Assembly: GCA_020740775.1 (NCBI GenBank)
Contig: JAHEWK010000027.1
Location: forward strand, 248,001 to 312,000
Source of the DNA: Ilyonectria destructans
Taxonomy: Eukaryota; Ascomycota; Sordariomycetes; Hypocreales; Nectriaceae
Direction: 5' to 3'
Length of the DNA stretch: 64,000 nucleotides
Made by a program: the position numbers and the translations under genes
Notes under the pieces: generated by a model
What the model was told of the DNA's origin: nothing
What the model saw: the letters and a program-made list of their open reading frames with translations, nothing else
Database searches by the model: none
Shown here: in pieces, positions 53,736 through 64,000 of the stretch
Layout: each line of letters begins with the position of its first letter
How positions within the stretch are numbered: the first letter of the stretch is position 1

Positions 53736-55154
53736 CACATACATATATCAGTAGGCCGCAAGGGTATCAAACGTTATTTCGCCGAGGTATTGCATGCGCC
53801 ATGCATTAGTTGCCAGAATCTAAGCTGAATTAAGAAGGGTGCAGATACTTGAAAACACTCGGAGGCTGTCATAGTAAATGATGTACGAATACCGGATCCC
53901 AATCCACTTCGTGACCGTTGAGTCATACGGACTAATCTAAGTCTGCAGCCGATTGGGCAAAGGTCTTGGAGGTACCCATCAGCCTCTGCATGCATGAGGA
54001 TACATGCGTGGCTTTTAGGCGAATAAGATAACTAGGATTTGGTGTGAGCGGACCAGTGGGGCGATACCTCGACGAAATAACCTTTGATACGATACCCACC
54101 CACATACATACATACACACATACAAACATACGTACCCACACACACACACACACCTACATACACACATACATACATCACTTGGAGAAATTGGCCTTCAAGC
54201 AGGCCTGTCACACAGAGTCAAGCGAGGCGAGACCGATCAGCGGACGAGGAAGAATGTGGGGCTTCTGGGAGACGCGAACAATAAACTTAGAACTGTAAAT
54301 AGTCTAGCGCACCTGGCCTTATGAGGTTAGTCCTCCCGGGGCGGAATAAACTTCACTCATTCATACCCCCCCCCCCCCCCACGCACACTAGACCTTCCCC
54401 GCTCCTGACATTCTGATCCGCTCACGGGGCAGTTCTTTGTGACTCACAATCGTCACGGACCTGACAAGGAGACTTTCTCTTGTTGGAAACAGCAAGGTGC
54501 AAACTCCCGAGCGTGCGCCCCCTCATTCGGAAACCCCGCACGCATATATCACAAAGCATCGGACCTAGCAGACATTACGGCCGATTACTCACTTACCCCG
54601 ACCCCACCTGAGCGACGATCAAGGTCGCATGCATGATCGGAGCGAAGCAGATCTCACGGATCTAGCGGATCTGTCACCCAATCCCGACACAGCTACGCGG
54701 GCATGACCACAGGTACCGTGGCTTCCTCTTTCCAGCGATCATGGTTGACTATGTACTTAGAGCACTGTACTGTATGATACAGTACATAGAAGAAGGGGAA
54801 GAAGAAAGAAAAGAATGAGAAAGACTAGTGGAGGATGAAGATGGAGAAGCCGTGGAGCTGAACACGACGCCAGCTGCCACGATGCAAGTTCAGAGCCACA
54901 TGCACCCAGGTGCCTGGCCAGGCGAACTGGTTGGAGCAGACACGGCCCTGGCCGCACCCGCGCAACAGGACTAAATTGGGCTCCTGTGGCCCGCCCAAGC
55001 GCCGGACAGAATCAATGTCCACTTCTTCTGATAACTCGAAGCATGAACTAAGCAACATATACATAGAGAGTTATATAGTAAATAATCAAAATTACCATAT
55101 AACTAAAGCTAATTTTTAATAAAGAAAATATTATATATTTTTATTATTATTTTC

Positions 55155-55740
55155 TAAATCCGACACGACAAGGCACGACAAGACACTACAAGATGCGACA
55201 AGACACTACAAGACACGACAAGATACTACAAGACACTACATACGGATGTGTTCGAGATCAGCTCGCCACGCAAGTATGGGTCGTTGTGCGTCACGGTGCT
55301 GCAGGGTATAGGACGTCGTCTGGGTCGGAATTTTTATTCTTCTGTCCTCCGCGAGAACGAAGCAGGCTTTGGCAAGGTAGGCAAGCGGGGACCAGACAAA
55401 ATGCCCGCTCTTTGGTTGCTCAAGTTGTGGAGTGTCTTGTCGTGACCTGTAGTGTCTTGTCGTGTCGTGTAGCGTCTTGTAGCGTCTTGTAGTGTCTGAG
55501 AGGGTCTTGTCACGGTTCCCAACTTGTCCTTCCATGCCCCACGAGTAGTCGCCCTAAAAAGGTTCCCTACTTTGACATGTCTCGAGGGTGTGTGTCGTTT
55601 GAAGTGCGACGTAAATAGAATTCGAATAGGCGACATCAGCAAGGAACGAAGAGGTCGACTCTGTTGTTTTGGTTTGCGACATGTGTGTCTGCACGGTACA
55701 GCATGAGGTTGCCGTTTTCAACTACCGTAGAAACTCAGTT
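55155..55740 (+). repeat. Third copy of arm sequence between inverted short arrays
   Basis: 55250-55400 and 55620-55740 match 10290-10460 and 10600-10700 (and their inverse at 49.3-49.6 kb). Outer parts are GACAAGACACTACAA arrays (55155-55245) and their reverse complement TGTAGTGTCTTGTCG (55432-55497), which together could form a long hairpin. Confidence 0.7.
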
Positions 55741-55974
55741 ATCTCGCCCAAGTAGCGGCCTCTAAAAAAACATGGGGCGACCAATGAAATCAGTTACTTA
55801 TGGACACTTCTGCACATTTTTGCGGTTAACAGTGGAAATATGGAGATAAAGTGGAGGCGCTACTTGGGAGAGTTAACCGAGTTGATACGGTAACTTACAT
55901 GATAATTTAGCTTTGAGACGTTTGAATCTGTGTCGCTTAGCTTCGTGATTAAGGTATTTGGTCGCACCGCATGA

Positions 55975-57625
55975 ATGTTCCGAGTGTGTACGTGTGTGTT
56001 ATGAACGTGTGTGTACGTGTGTGTCTTGTGTGTGTCGTGTGTGGTGAACGTGTGTGTGTGTTGAAAGTGTGTACGTGTGTGTTATTTCTATGAACGTGTG
56101 TGTTGAACGTGATGAACGTGTGTGTTGAACGTGTGTGTCGTGTGTTTTATACGTGTGTGTCGTGTGTGATTTATATGAACGTGTATGAACGTGTGTATAC
56201 GTGTGTGTATATGAACGTTTATGAACGTGTGTGTGGTGTGTGTATGTGTGTGTGAACGTGTGTGTTGAACGTGTGTGTCGTGTGTTTTATACGTGTGTGT
56301 CGTGTGTGATTTATATGAACGTGTATGAACGTGTGTATACGTGTGTGTATATGAACGTTTTTGAACGTGTGTGTCGTGTGTGTACGTGTGTGTACGTGTG
56401 TGTTATGTGAACGTGTGTGAACGTGTGTTCTATGAACGTGTGTTATGTGTGTTGAAGTTATATGAACGTGTGTGTCGTGTGTGTACGTGTGTGTTCTATG
56501 AACGTGTGTGTTGAACGTGTGTGTTACGTGTGTGTTATATGTGTTGAACGTGTGTGTTATGTGTGTTGAACGTGTGTGAACGTGTTATATATACGTGTGT
56601 TGATCGTGTGTGTAATACACACGTTCATAGAACACACGTTCACACACGTTCACACACGTTCATAGACACACACGTTCACACACGTTCATAATTCACACGT
56701 TCAACACACACGTTCATATACGTTCAACACACACAACACACACGTTCATATACGTTCATATACACACACGTTCATAGCACACACATAACACACACGTTAC
56801 TAACACACACGTACACACACGTTCAACACACACGAACACACACGTTCATAGAACACACGTTCAACACACACGTTCATAGCACACACATAACACACACGTT
56901 ACTAACACACACGTACACACACGTTCAACACACACGAACACACACGTTCATAGAACACACGTTCAACACACACGTTCAACCACGTTCACACGTTCATATA
57001 ACATACACTTTCATACACGTGTGTTATTTATATGAACGTGTGTGTTGAACGTGTGTGTTGAACGTGTGTATATGAACGTGTATATGAACGTGTGTGTTGA
57101 ACGTGTACGTGTGTGTTGAAGTTATATGAACGTGTGTGTTATGAACGTGTGTGTTTATACGTGTGTACGTGTGTGTGAACGTGTTTATATGAACGTGTGT
57201 GAACGTGTGTGTCGTGTGTGTTACGTGTGTGTCTATGAACGTGTTTATATGAACGTGTGTTGAACGTGTGTGTCGTTTGTTAAACGTATGTGTCGTGTAT
57301 GAACGTGTTCAACACACGTTCAACACACACGTTCATATACATAACACACACGTTCAACACACGTTCAACACACACGTTCATAGAACACACGTATAACACG
57401 TTCATTCACACACGTTCACACGTTCAACACACATTCAACACACGTACACACACGTTCAACACGACACACACGTTCAACACACACGTTCACACACACGTAC
57501 ACACACGACACACACGTTCATAAACGTTCATATACACACACGTTCATATAACACACGTTCAACACACGTTCATATCACACACACGTATAAATAACACACA
57601 TTCATATACATTCATATATACACAT
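55975..57625. repeat. GAACGTGTGTGT satellite with strand switches
   Basis: About 1.65 kb built from GAACGTGTGTGT-like units mixed with TACGTGTGTGT and TATATGAACG. The unit reads in the forward direction at about 55975-56615, reverse complement at 56616-57015, forward again at 57016-57305, and reverse again to 57625. Adjacent blocks are thus long inverted repeats. No gene. Confidence 0.93.
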
Positions 57626-57627
57626 AC

Positions 57628-57689
57628 GGGCCGGGCTTCGCCGGCCCCTTGGCCCGATTTGGTCGGTTGGTTCCGGCACAGCCGGAACC
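57628..57689. repeat. Two GC-rich hairpins at the satellite edge
   Basis: GGGCCGG-GCTTCG-CCGGCCC (57628-57647) and GGTTCCGGC-ACA-GCCGGAACC (57669-57689), with perfect 7 and 9 bp arms. This could be the terminus of a mobile element. Nothing recognisable follows up to 58.6 kb; the 75-codon frame at 58123-58350 lacks supporting features. Confidence 0.55.
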
Positions 57690-58600
57690 TCTATCAGGCT
57701 CTGGCCTGTGACGATTTCAAAGTCGGTTCAAACTGGAGGAAGAATTCCACAGCAAACCAACCACAGCGATGCACGCCTCAAAAAGTAGATCAATCAATAG
57801 AGTGAGATAGCATTTATTTACACAAAGTATCAATGATAACTCAAAAACTGCGAACTGTATAGAATTGGATTTTACGGTGCCTGGGAGTCGATTACGATGT
57901 TATTGCTTGTGTAACTGATGCGCATATATCGCGGAGGTCACATAAAGTGAGGTTGTCATGTAGATGTAGAAAGATGGATGACGAGCTAAGACTACAGTTG
58001 AGGACGGGAGCATAAGGTCTCCTTTCTCACGTGATGTTACATATAATGCCAGTCTTAAGCACCAGGCCCAAGACTGGTTCTTCACGTATCAGTAACTATT
58101 CCGGTCGAGCCCCGTAGGAGAGATGGGGCATGGCGCAAGCACTTCCTGCGGTGCGGCATCTACACCCTTTGTCACGAGAAATGGCAAAAGACTTTCCATC
58201 AAGGCTAATCGATTAGTTCCGCGTAATAGAGTTAGGAAGGGATACTTCCTAACTCATGACGGTGCGTACCGGGAGCTAGGGATGAATTACTCGACTCCCA
58301 TTAGAGTGTCTTCGTTCAACACCTCGCGTCGTACGTACGTGACTGTATGACTCATTTGCACTAGCATGCTTCGGCATACGGACCCTCAAAGCGATCACGC
58401 GTAAGGTAGTTTTCTCAGCGTCACGACGTCTTATCACTCAGGTATTCTGCGTAGTCAACTCATGTTCTAGTAGGTTTCCATCAGGTAAGTTACTATGCCT
58501 ACGTCCAACCGCTTCAAACGTAGCAGAGGTTGCGACACTGCGACGTTCAGGATGAATATGTTCCTCGATAAATCACAGCAGGGTTAACAGGCGGGGTTAC
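57690..58600. other. No supportable gene
   Basis: Apart from an open frame at 58123-58350 without recognised motifs, nothing stands out. Confidence 0.45.
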
Positions 58601-58605
58601 CGGGT

Positions 58606-58686
58606 CCAGTTAACCCTCTCCAAGTAACCCTCTCCAGTTGACCCTCTCCAGTTGACCCTCTCCAGTTGACCCTCTCCAACTGACCC
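58606..58686 (+). repeat. 15 bp tandem repeat, about five copies
   Basis: Unit CTCTCCAGTTGACCC, with degenerate outer copies. A loosely similar reverse-strand run (GGGTCAACTGGCGAGG) is at about 9840-9930. Confidence 0.85.
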
Positions 58687-58721
58687 CATCATCTCGCCCT
58701 CTCTCCAGCTCCGCCTGGCGT

Positions 58722-59984
58722 CAGCGCTCCTAATAGTCCAGACCAAAAACTGGACTATTAGTCCAAACTGCAGTCCAGACCAATAGTCCGTGGACTATTG
58801 GTCCAGTCTGCGTCTGTCGGATTGGACTGACGGTCCAGTCCGCGTCTCTTGGACTAGACAGACGGTCCAGTCTACGTCTCTCGGACTGGACTGATGGTTC
58901 AGTCTGACTTCTACCAGACCGACCAGTAGTCCAGTCCGAGGATCGCAGACTAACAGTCTGACTAATAGTCTGTCCAAGATTCGGGGTGACTCAGGCAGCG
59001 TCTTTCCAAATCTGTGGCCTGCTGCAGAGTGCCAATTCAACAACTACGCGATCCAACGCGTCCAACGCGTGACACGCGTTTGGTAAAAATTTCGATGCAC
59101 TGCTAAGATATATTAGCCGGTACAGCCCAGCACTGCGTTAATCTATGGCAAACCAAGTATCATGCAACTGAAACCATCGGCCTAACAAGATCCCAGAATT
59201 ACATATTTCGACCTGCTCAACAGCAACCTACTTTATAGCTTTAAATAGGCTACCTGGCCGATTTCCAGGAAGAATATCTGCAACGTGAGAGATAATGAAG
59301 TGCATGTTATCTGAGCGGCGAAAACCCGCCCGGTGGCGTTAAGAGATACCAGCCCCGCCATTACAGATAGGTGGCATACACAGTATTCCCTATCCGGCGT
59401 GTATAGGGTAGGTTCGCTCGCAGTAACACATACCTCTGCAAGCCAATTGAGATAACTAGTAAACATACTGGTCTCTGCATAAGAATCATATTTCATACTA
59501 GTTACAATATAGTCACCGAATCTACCGTGCTGAGAGCTTCCGTCTGGTATCAATTCCATCATAATCAGAGATATATTCCCGAATCGTCGAAAGACCGTCG
59601 AAAGACCGATATCAGTGACGTGGCGCAGTGAGCCTACGGTTACCGTCAATGCGAGAGAACGACCCAAAGGCCGGATTAAGCCAAGTCCAGCGTGATGCCT
59701 TCAACATTGGAGGCAGGCAGGGAGAAGGGCCACAAGTCACGTGTCTGGACTATTAGTCTAGACCGCAGTTTGCACTGCAGTCTGGTCTGACGGTGACGGA
59801 CGGACCGATAGTTCAGTCTGCACATCTCGGTCAGACTGCCAGTCCAGTCTGCACATCTCAGTCAGACTGCTAGTCCAGTCCGACCAAAGTCAGACGGACT
59901 GCTAGTTTAGTCTAGCCTAGTCAAACGGACTAAATGGCCAGTCTGAGGCGTCCAGACGGACTGATTGCACTATTAGGAGCGCTG
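58722..59984. mobile_element. Non-autonomous hAT element (1263 bp)
   Basis: Terminal inverted repeats CAGCGCTCCTAATAGT (perfect over 16 bp) are flanked by an identical 8 bp duplication CCTGGCGT at 58714-58721 and 59985-59992. CAG-type ends plus an 8 bp duplication identify the hAT superfamily. Both subterminal zones (about 58735-58980 and 59745-59970) are made of GTCCAGTCTG-like motifs in many orientations. No transposase motifs are visible, so it must be mobilised in trans. Its ends differ from those of the autonomous element at 30.7 kb. Confidence 0.88.
59233..59667 (-). CDS. Hypothetical 144 aa frame inside the hAT element
   Basis: This is the only sizeable open frame in the element, between the repeat-rich ends. 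The product reads like a mixed globular protein (FGDYIVTSMKYDSYAETSMF, HLSVMAGLVSLNATG) with no recognised domain. It could be captured host coding sequence, a remnant of a larger gene, or chance. Confidence 0.25.
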   Translation of the reverse strand: MGRSLALTVTVGSLRHVTDIGLSTVFRRFGNISLIMMELIPDGSSQHGRFGDYIVTSMKYDSYAETSMFTSYLNWLAEVCVTASEPTLYTPDREYCVCHLSVMAGLVSLNATGRVFAAQITCTSLSLTLQIFFLEIGQVAYLKL

Positions 59985-60049
59985 CCTGGCGTTCGTTGCC
60001 CAAACCTCGCCCTACAACGACACCCTGACGGACCCGCTCCCGACCAAGA

Positions 60050-60330
60050 GCGTTTGTCTATTTGTCTACCTCCACGGCAGTGAACTGTATCAGGCTCTTA
60101 CGGCGGGTCTGGATGTATTAGTGTACCGTCGCCGCGCAAAGCGTCATGGCGAACATCTGTGGTCTTGTTTGTCCTCACGTTCATGACAAGTGACAAGGTT
60201 GGAGATGACGCACGACGCATGACGCACGACAAACACACGTCAAACGTCGCGCAACACTTGTTCAAACTCAAGACACGAAAAGACTGTAGTGGAGTCGACC
60301 TCTTCGTTTCTTGCCGATGTCGCCTATTCA
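60050..60330 (+). repeat. Fourth dispersed copy of arm sequence
   Basis: 60060-60215 matches 50250-50385 (CAGTGAACT, GTCATGGCGAACAT, CTTGT..GTCC.CACGTT), and 60290-60335 matches the reverse complement of 55620-55665 and 10600-10645. The arm family is therefore dispersed as well as inverted. Confidence 0.65.
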
Positions 60331-60362
60331 AACTCTATTTACGTGTGTGTGTATGTATGTAT

Positions 60363-61487
60363 GGCGGCCAATACATGGGCGCCCGGGCGCGCAGCCACCA
60401 ACTGGCCCTGCGCCCATTGGTCCATCCAAGGCACGCTCCGCAAACATACAAGCGCGGTCTTAAGTTACTCTGTCACCATTCAACAGTTGTAACAAATATA
60501 ATCAGCTCTGGTTTGACTACAATACACTGCTCTACCGAGCCAGCAGTCGAACTGGCCGCCATAAACGCTTCATACCAATTTGCCATTGTTTCCTAAAAGC
60601 CCGTACGAATGGGAGCTGCGACAATCAGTGTGTTTCTGTACTATTGCATATGACGTTCCTGCGGAATCTCGTGGGGTTAGTAGCAAGTGGGCTTAAAGGC
60701 GACTTAAGCTTCCTTCCAGGAGAGTAGGTCATATAGTTTGCGTCTGTTTTTCCCCGTTAGCGCAGAATCGACTGTCTTAGAGTACTTTCCCACTCCTTCC
60801 GGGAACCTTTCGGTATTCCATTGCTCTGCTTTCGTAATGCTAAATGTGTGGATATGGCACTGGATGAGTGCTTCTCGGGGAGGGAGCCGTGTGTCGTACT
60901 TCGACGTGCTGCTTCCTTGGCAACTCGTGCCAGTTCGAAGTCCCCGCCCGACGGAATCCAGGCGATTGAGACTTTATTACCCGTTGGTTCATGTGGAGCA
61001 AGCTTAGTTGGCCACAAAATTGCGAGACTGTCACAGATTTGCTTGCAATTTAGTATATTAATGTTAACCGAAGAGGAACCGGGTAAAATTTTAGAACTTG
61101 ATCTTTGATGCGAAAGAGGTACTTCCCGCACTAACGGTTTTACGCCTAGTTTACTACTAAATCTGGTGCTGTCTCGCGTTTTTGTGACTGTCTCGCAATT
61201 TTGTGGCCAACTAAGCTTGCTTAGTTGGTTCGCCATGGAGCTTGCTCCACATGAACCAACGGATACCGTTCTCCCTCAGTCTCCACAGCATCATAGATAT
61301 GGCGGATTTCTTCCCGTCCCGATTGCTGCCGGGGTTGACAGACTGCCAACTCTGCGGCCTTGTTGCTGGTTAAGACTGATGATTCGATTGCGGAGTTGCG
61401 CTGGTAGACTCTAACACCTCTTGGATGGACCAATGGGCGCAGGGCCAGTTGGTGGCGGCGCGCCCGGGCGCCCATGTATTGGCCGCC
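60363..61487. repeat. Inverted repeat pair, 68 bp arms, enclosing a second inverted repeat
   Basis: 60363-60430 and the reverse complement of 61420-61487 agree at about 67 of 68 positions (GGCGGCCAATACATGGGCGC onwards). Both outer sides adjoin ATGT microsatellite. Inside, 60985-61040 and 61190-61262 form another inverted pair starting CCGTTGGTTCATGTGGAG, the right arm of which contains an extra 24 bp. Confidence 0.8.
60985..61262. repeat. Possible miniature inverted-repeat element (about 278 bp)
   Basis: Long terminal inverted repeats of about 50 bp beginning CCGTTGGTTCATGTGGAG. The right end also contains the palindrome CCAACTAAG-CTTG-CTTAGTTGG. No clear target duplication; no coding capacity. 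Confidence 0.5.
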
Positions 61488-61567
61488 TGTATGTATGTAT
61501 GTATGTATGAATGTATGTATGTATGTATGTATGTATGTATGTATGTATGTATGTATGTGTGTGTGTA

Positions 61568-61592
<25 letters not shown>
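61488..61592 (+). repeat. ATGT / GTGT microsatellite
   Basis: ATGT tetramers with a TGTG core, directly abutting the 68 bp inverted arm. A TG run also lies at about 61838-61895. Confidence 0.95.
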
Positions 61593-61598
<6 letters not shown>

Positions 61599-61835
61599 GA
61601 TTGCTTGTATGACCATTTGATGACCTTGAACATGTGTGTGTATTGTGTATCTGTTGTTGCTGTCAGGGGCGGTCAACTTAGGACTACGCCCCGGGCCTAT
61701 AAGTGGGGCCTTGAGATTACTGCCTTTCCTGACCGGCCGAGGGCTCGGCGAGCCCCCGCCGACTCGGGCCCGAAGGCCTCCCGATTCCACACGTAACACC
61801 ATGGAGCCCTGATATTCCATGCCTCCAATTCAACA

Positions 61836-61870
<35 letters not shown>

Positions 61871-61944
61871 TTGTGTGTGTGTGTCTTGTGTGTGTATGTG
61901 GCCGGGTCTCCCAGCCGTGACTAAAATAAGGTCCTCAGTTACCA

Positions 61945-62040
61945 CTAAAAGTGGGGCCTGAGGCGCCTAGCCAATAGGCTGCTCTGACCGTCTTCCTATT
62001 CGGGCTGCGCCCGGCAAATGCTCGGCGGCTGATCGGGTGC
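61945..62040 (-). repeat. Dispersed repeat, inverted partner of 52608-52705
   Basis: Shares CCAATAGGCTGCTCTGACCG and CTTCCTATTCGGGCTG with the reverse complement of 52608-52705. Confidence 0.7.
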
Positions 62041-62539
62041 ACGCTGGAGGTGATCACATGACCACCCGATCCAATGTGCTCTGTGTGACGGGAACGTCCG
62101 GAGTGCTGGACCCAGGGTGGGGTCGATACGTAACTAGGGCGCACGGGGCAGGCCACAGGGACTATCAATGTAACCGGCTAGGCCCTGCTGGACAAGGCAG
62201 TGCCTTGTCCTCTTGCTGGACCGAGCACTGTTGCTCTGGTGACGACTTAGTCTATTTTGTTGAAGGATTTTCTGTCCTTTTCTCTTTCCTTCTTTCTTCC
62301 TTCCTCAACTCGAATGTAAAACGCATGAGGACTATATAGCTGTAATTTACACTATTAGAACCCTTCACAATCAACGCGTCTACGCGCCTGCCCGCTTTCC
62401 CTCTTTCCTCTTCATCGTAGTATTCTCGCAATACAGTGGCATTACCTCTTTGAGTTGATCTCATATGGCCCGTGACACTCTGCACAGATGCAGTCACTGT
62501 GTGGATACATTGTCGTGAAAACTCCACAAATGGCAACAC

Positions 62540-62660
62540 AAAAAAGAAAAGGAAAATAAAAAAAACTAGAGCAGAAAATAAAGTAAAAAGTTAAAATTAA
62601 AAATTAAAATAAAAAATAAATTAAATTATTAAAATTAAAAAAGACTATAAACATGCTATT
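62540..62660. repeat. A/T-only low-complexity block
   Basis: AAAATTAAAAATTAAAAT type sequence, about 120 bp, with nothing coding. Confidence 0.85.
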
Positions 62661-63423
62661 ATAAGTTATCTACTGTAGAACAATCAACTAAGTGAGCAAT
62701 CTTGTTAGATTGGATCATGTATAAAGCATCCGATCGGGTGGTCACGTGGTGACCTCCAGGGTCGAGACCCCCACTTTTAGTCGACAGACATACACTCAAG
62801 CGATCACAATAGGGGCAACGGGGAGAACACAGAGAATACACACAATCAAGTCATCTGAAGTGCCACGCAAGCTTTCCGACAAATCTTCCAGCTGAAACCA
62901 TTCGAGCGTCAATATCAAGCAGATCTTTAGGTCGCGGATGCTTTCTTAGGCCTGTGGTGTAGGGTAGGGTCATCAGTTAAGCCTCGCCTTCGCGCCGTCT
63001 TCCTCCACGACGACGGACGATGACCAAACGACAAACCAAACGGCACACACCCCTTCATCCACATGCACCCCGCTCCAGACAAGTAGGCAGTAGGTAACCT
63101 TTTCGCGGGTGGATCAACACTAGTGGGACAAGTTGTTTGTGACAAGCTTTCGCGAGATGCGATCGTCCGTTGCAATCGCCTAATCGCCGCCTCTGCCACG
63201 GACAAGGCGAGCGACATCGTTCAAAGGATTTTGAGAGTCCACAATGGCATGAAACAATGAGACGCGCTAGTCTCGCAGCTTCGGAGAGCTACGATGAGGA
63301 TGGCAAGCGGGTGAAGAAAGACGCCGCACACGGAACCCACTATTCATAGCCAAATCTCCAGGTGCGTATGCGGTGGTGTACCGGTAGTGTGGTGCAGGGT
63401 GGTGCTGTCAGATTGGATCATGT

Positions 63424-63506
63424 ACAGAGCATTTACCTCAGGCACTTAGACCCAGGCGCGCTTAACAGCGCGACGCCTTCCCTAAAGGGGTAATGGCTCC
63501 CAGAGG
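63424..63506 (-). repeat. Half copy of the 133 bp inverted-repeat element
   Basis: Begins TTACCTCAGGCACTTAGACC and runs through CAGCGCGACGCCTTCCCTAA, matching the reverse complement of 53428-53510, then stops near GGCTCCCAGAG. Confidence 0.7.
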
Positions 63507-63634
63507 GCCTGAGAGATTTTTGACACGATTTGGTGGGCCATCCCCAACTTCCTAATGAGGTCACCACACCGTGTGCAGCATCATACAACGTCACAACAGC
63601 GTCCCTATACAATTCAACTAAGCCGAGACGTACA

Positions 63635-63982
63635 ATGGAAACATCAACATCACCGCTTTCGTCCATCCGTTCTATGAGCGACCTGTCAGCCTTCAACACG
63701 CCGTCACCTTCGCCAGAGCTCCAGGCGAATACCGATACCGGTATAGGAAGGGAGCGGCGAAATGGCACACAGAAGCTTAACCTGGTCTGGCGATATATTG
63801 TTGACGAAATGAACTGGTCTATTGGCGACTTCGTTCATACTCTATGCACCTCTGAGGGTCAAGCGAATACGGAGGAAGACCGCGTTTGCCAGAGTCGCAT
63901 ATCAAGATTTGGCTGTTCTGGACGCATGCATAGGACGCTCTGGGGGTCCAGGTACGGCGGAATCTCGAGGACATTTAATTGA
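63635..63982 (+). CDS. Hypothetical protein, possibly partial
   Basis: ATG at 63635 (METSTSPLSS) opens 115 codons. A Ser/Thr/Pro-rich start is followed by a helical segment (LVWRYIVDEMNWSIGDFVHTL) resembling the start of proteins often encoded by fungal repeats, but that link is weak. A TAA-TTG-A stop region ends the frame at 63982. A GTACGG donor near 63950 could instead begin an intron, with the gene continuing past the window. Family not recognised. Confidence 0.35.
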   Translation: METSTSPLSSIRSMSDLSAFNTPSPSPELQANTDTGIGRERRNGTQKLNLVWRYIVDEMNWSIGDFVHTLCTSEGQANTEEDRVCQSRISRFGCSGRMHRTLWGSRYGGISRTFN

Positions 63983-64000
63983 ATATTTAGATATCGGTGC

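Noticed and set aside
53455..53828. His/Thr- and Cys/Val-repeat proteins over AC repeats
   Set aside because: These are translations of a dinucleotide microsatellite on both strands, not genes.
57290..57523. 77-codon frame rich in Thr/His/Asn
   Set aside because: It is a translation of the satellite repeat.
55975..57625. Telomeric repeat
   Set aside because: The unit is GAACGTGTGTGT, not a TTAGGG-type telomere motif, and it switches strand internally.
61221..61820. 199-codon minus-strand frame
   Set aside because: It is stitched from an inverted repeat arm and an ATGT microsatellite; no domain, and composition changes abruptly at the repeat borders.
62258..62368. Possible solo LTR (TGTTGAAGG ... 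CCCTTCACA)
   Set aside because: Ends are weakly inverted but no flanking duplication, no second copy and no primer-binding site were found.

Overview
The window looks like a repeat-rich, probably accessory or subtelomeric, segment of a filamentous ascomycete genome (Pezizomycotina-like). Support comes from 49-52 bp GT-AG introns with internal branch-like sequences, a CACCATGG start context, a chromodomain Ty3/Gypsy element, hAT and Helitron transposons, a small cysteine-rich secreted protein, and CAG-to-TAG stops like those left by repeat-induced point mutation. No ribosomal RNA, tRNA, CRISPR array or bacterial operon was seen. The exact taxon cannot be read from the sequence.

Layout. 1-6.1 kb: one degraded minus-strand gene (2762-4249) and otherwise unannotatable sequence. 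6.2-13.7 kb: left arm of a large, diverged inverted duplication whose right arm is at about 45.9-51.5 kb. The left arm carries an extra 2.2 kb segment with a 200-residue, six-cysteine secreted protein gene (7567-8221), bounded by two 69 bp direct repeats. 14.4-15.7 kb: an hAT transposase fossil. 16.6-22.4 kb: an intact 1953-residue coiled-coil protein on the minus strand with three clear and one degenerate copies of an unrecognised cysteine module. 24.9-25.9 kb: a 341-residue hypothetical protein with an F-box-like N terminus. 27.1-28.0 kb: a frame-broken hypothetical gene.

30.7-39.2 kb: a nested transposon. An hAT element (CAGRCTTG... termini, perfect 8 bp target duplication GCGCCAAG, two-exon transposase) was hit by a full-length Ty3/Gypsy chromovirus. 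The retroelement has 216 bp LTRs that I read as identical and a 5 bp duplication ATTTG. It has gag and pol in one frame separated by a single UAG, and a primer-binding site complementary to its own LTR (Tf1-type self-priming). 40.3-46 kb: two truncated Helitron copies joined head to tail.

49-64 kb: mostly repeats. These include further dispersed copies of the duplicated arms, short palindromic TTACCTCAG elements, AC/GT microsatellites, a 1.65 kb GAACGTGTGTGT satellite that switches strand three times, a 1.26 kb non-autonomous hAT element with a perfect 8 bp target duplication, and nested inverted repeats. A small possible gene fragment lies at the right edge.

Only the secreted protein, the giant coiled-coil protein, the 341-residue protein and the transposon proteins are well-supported genes. 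There is no shared pathway. The sensible reading is a transposon nest containing an effector-like gene and a giant protein of unknown role.
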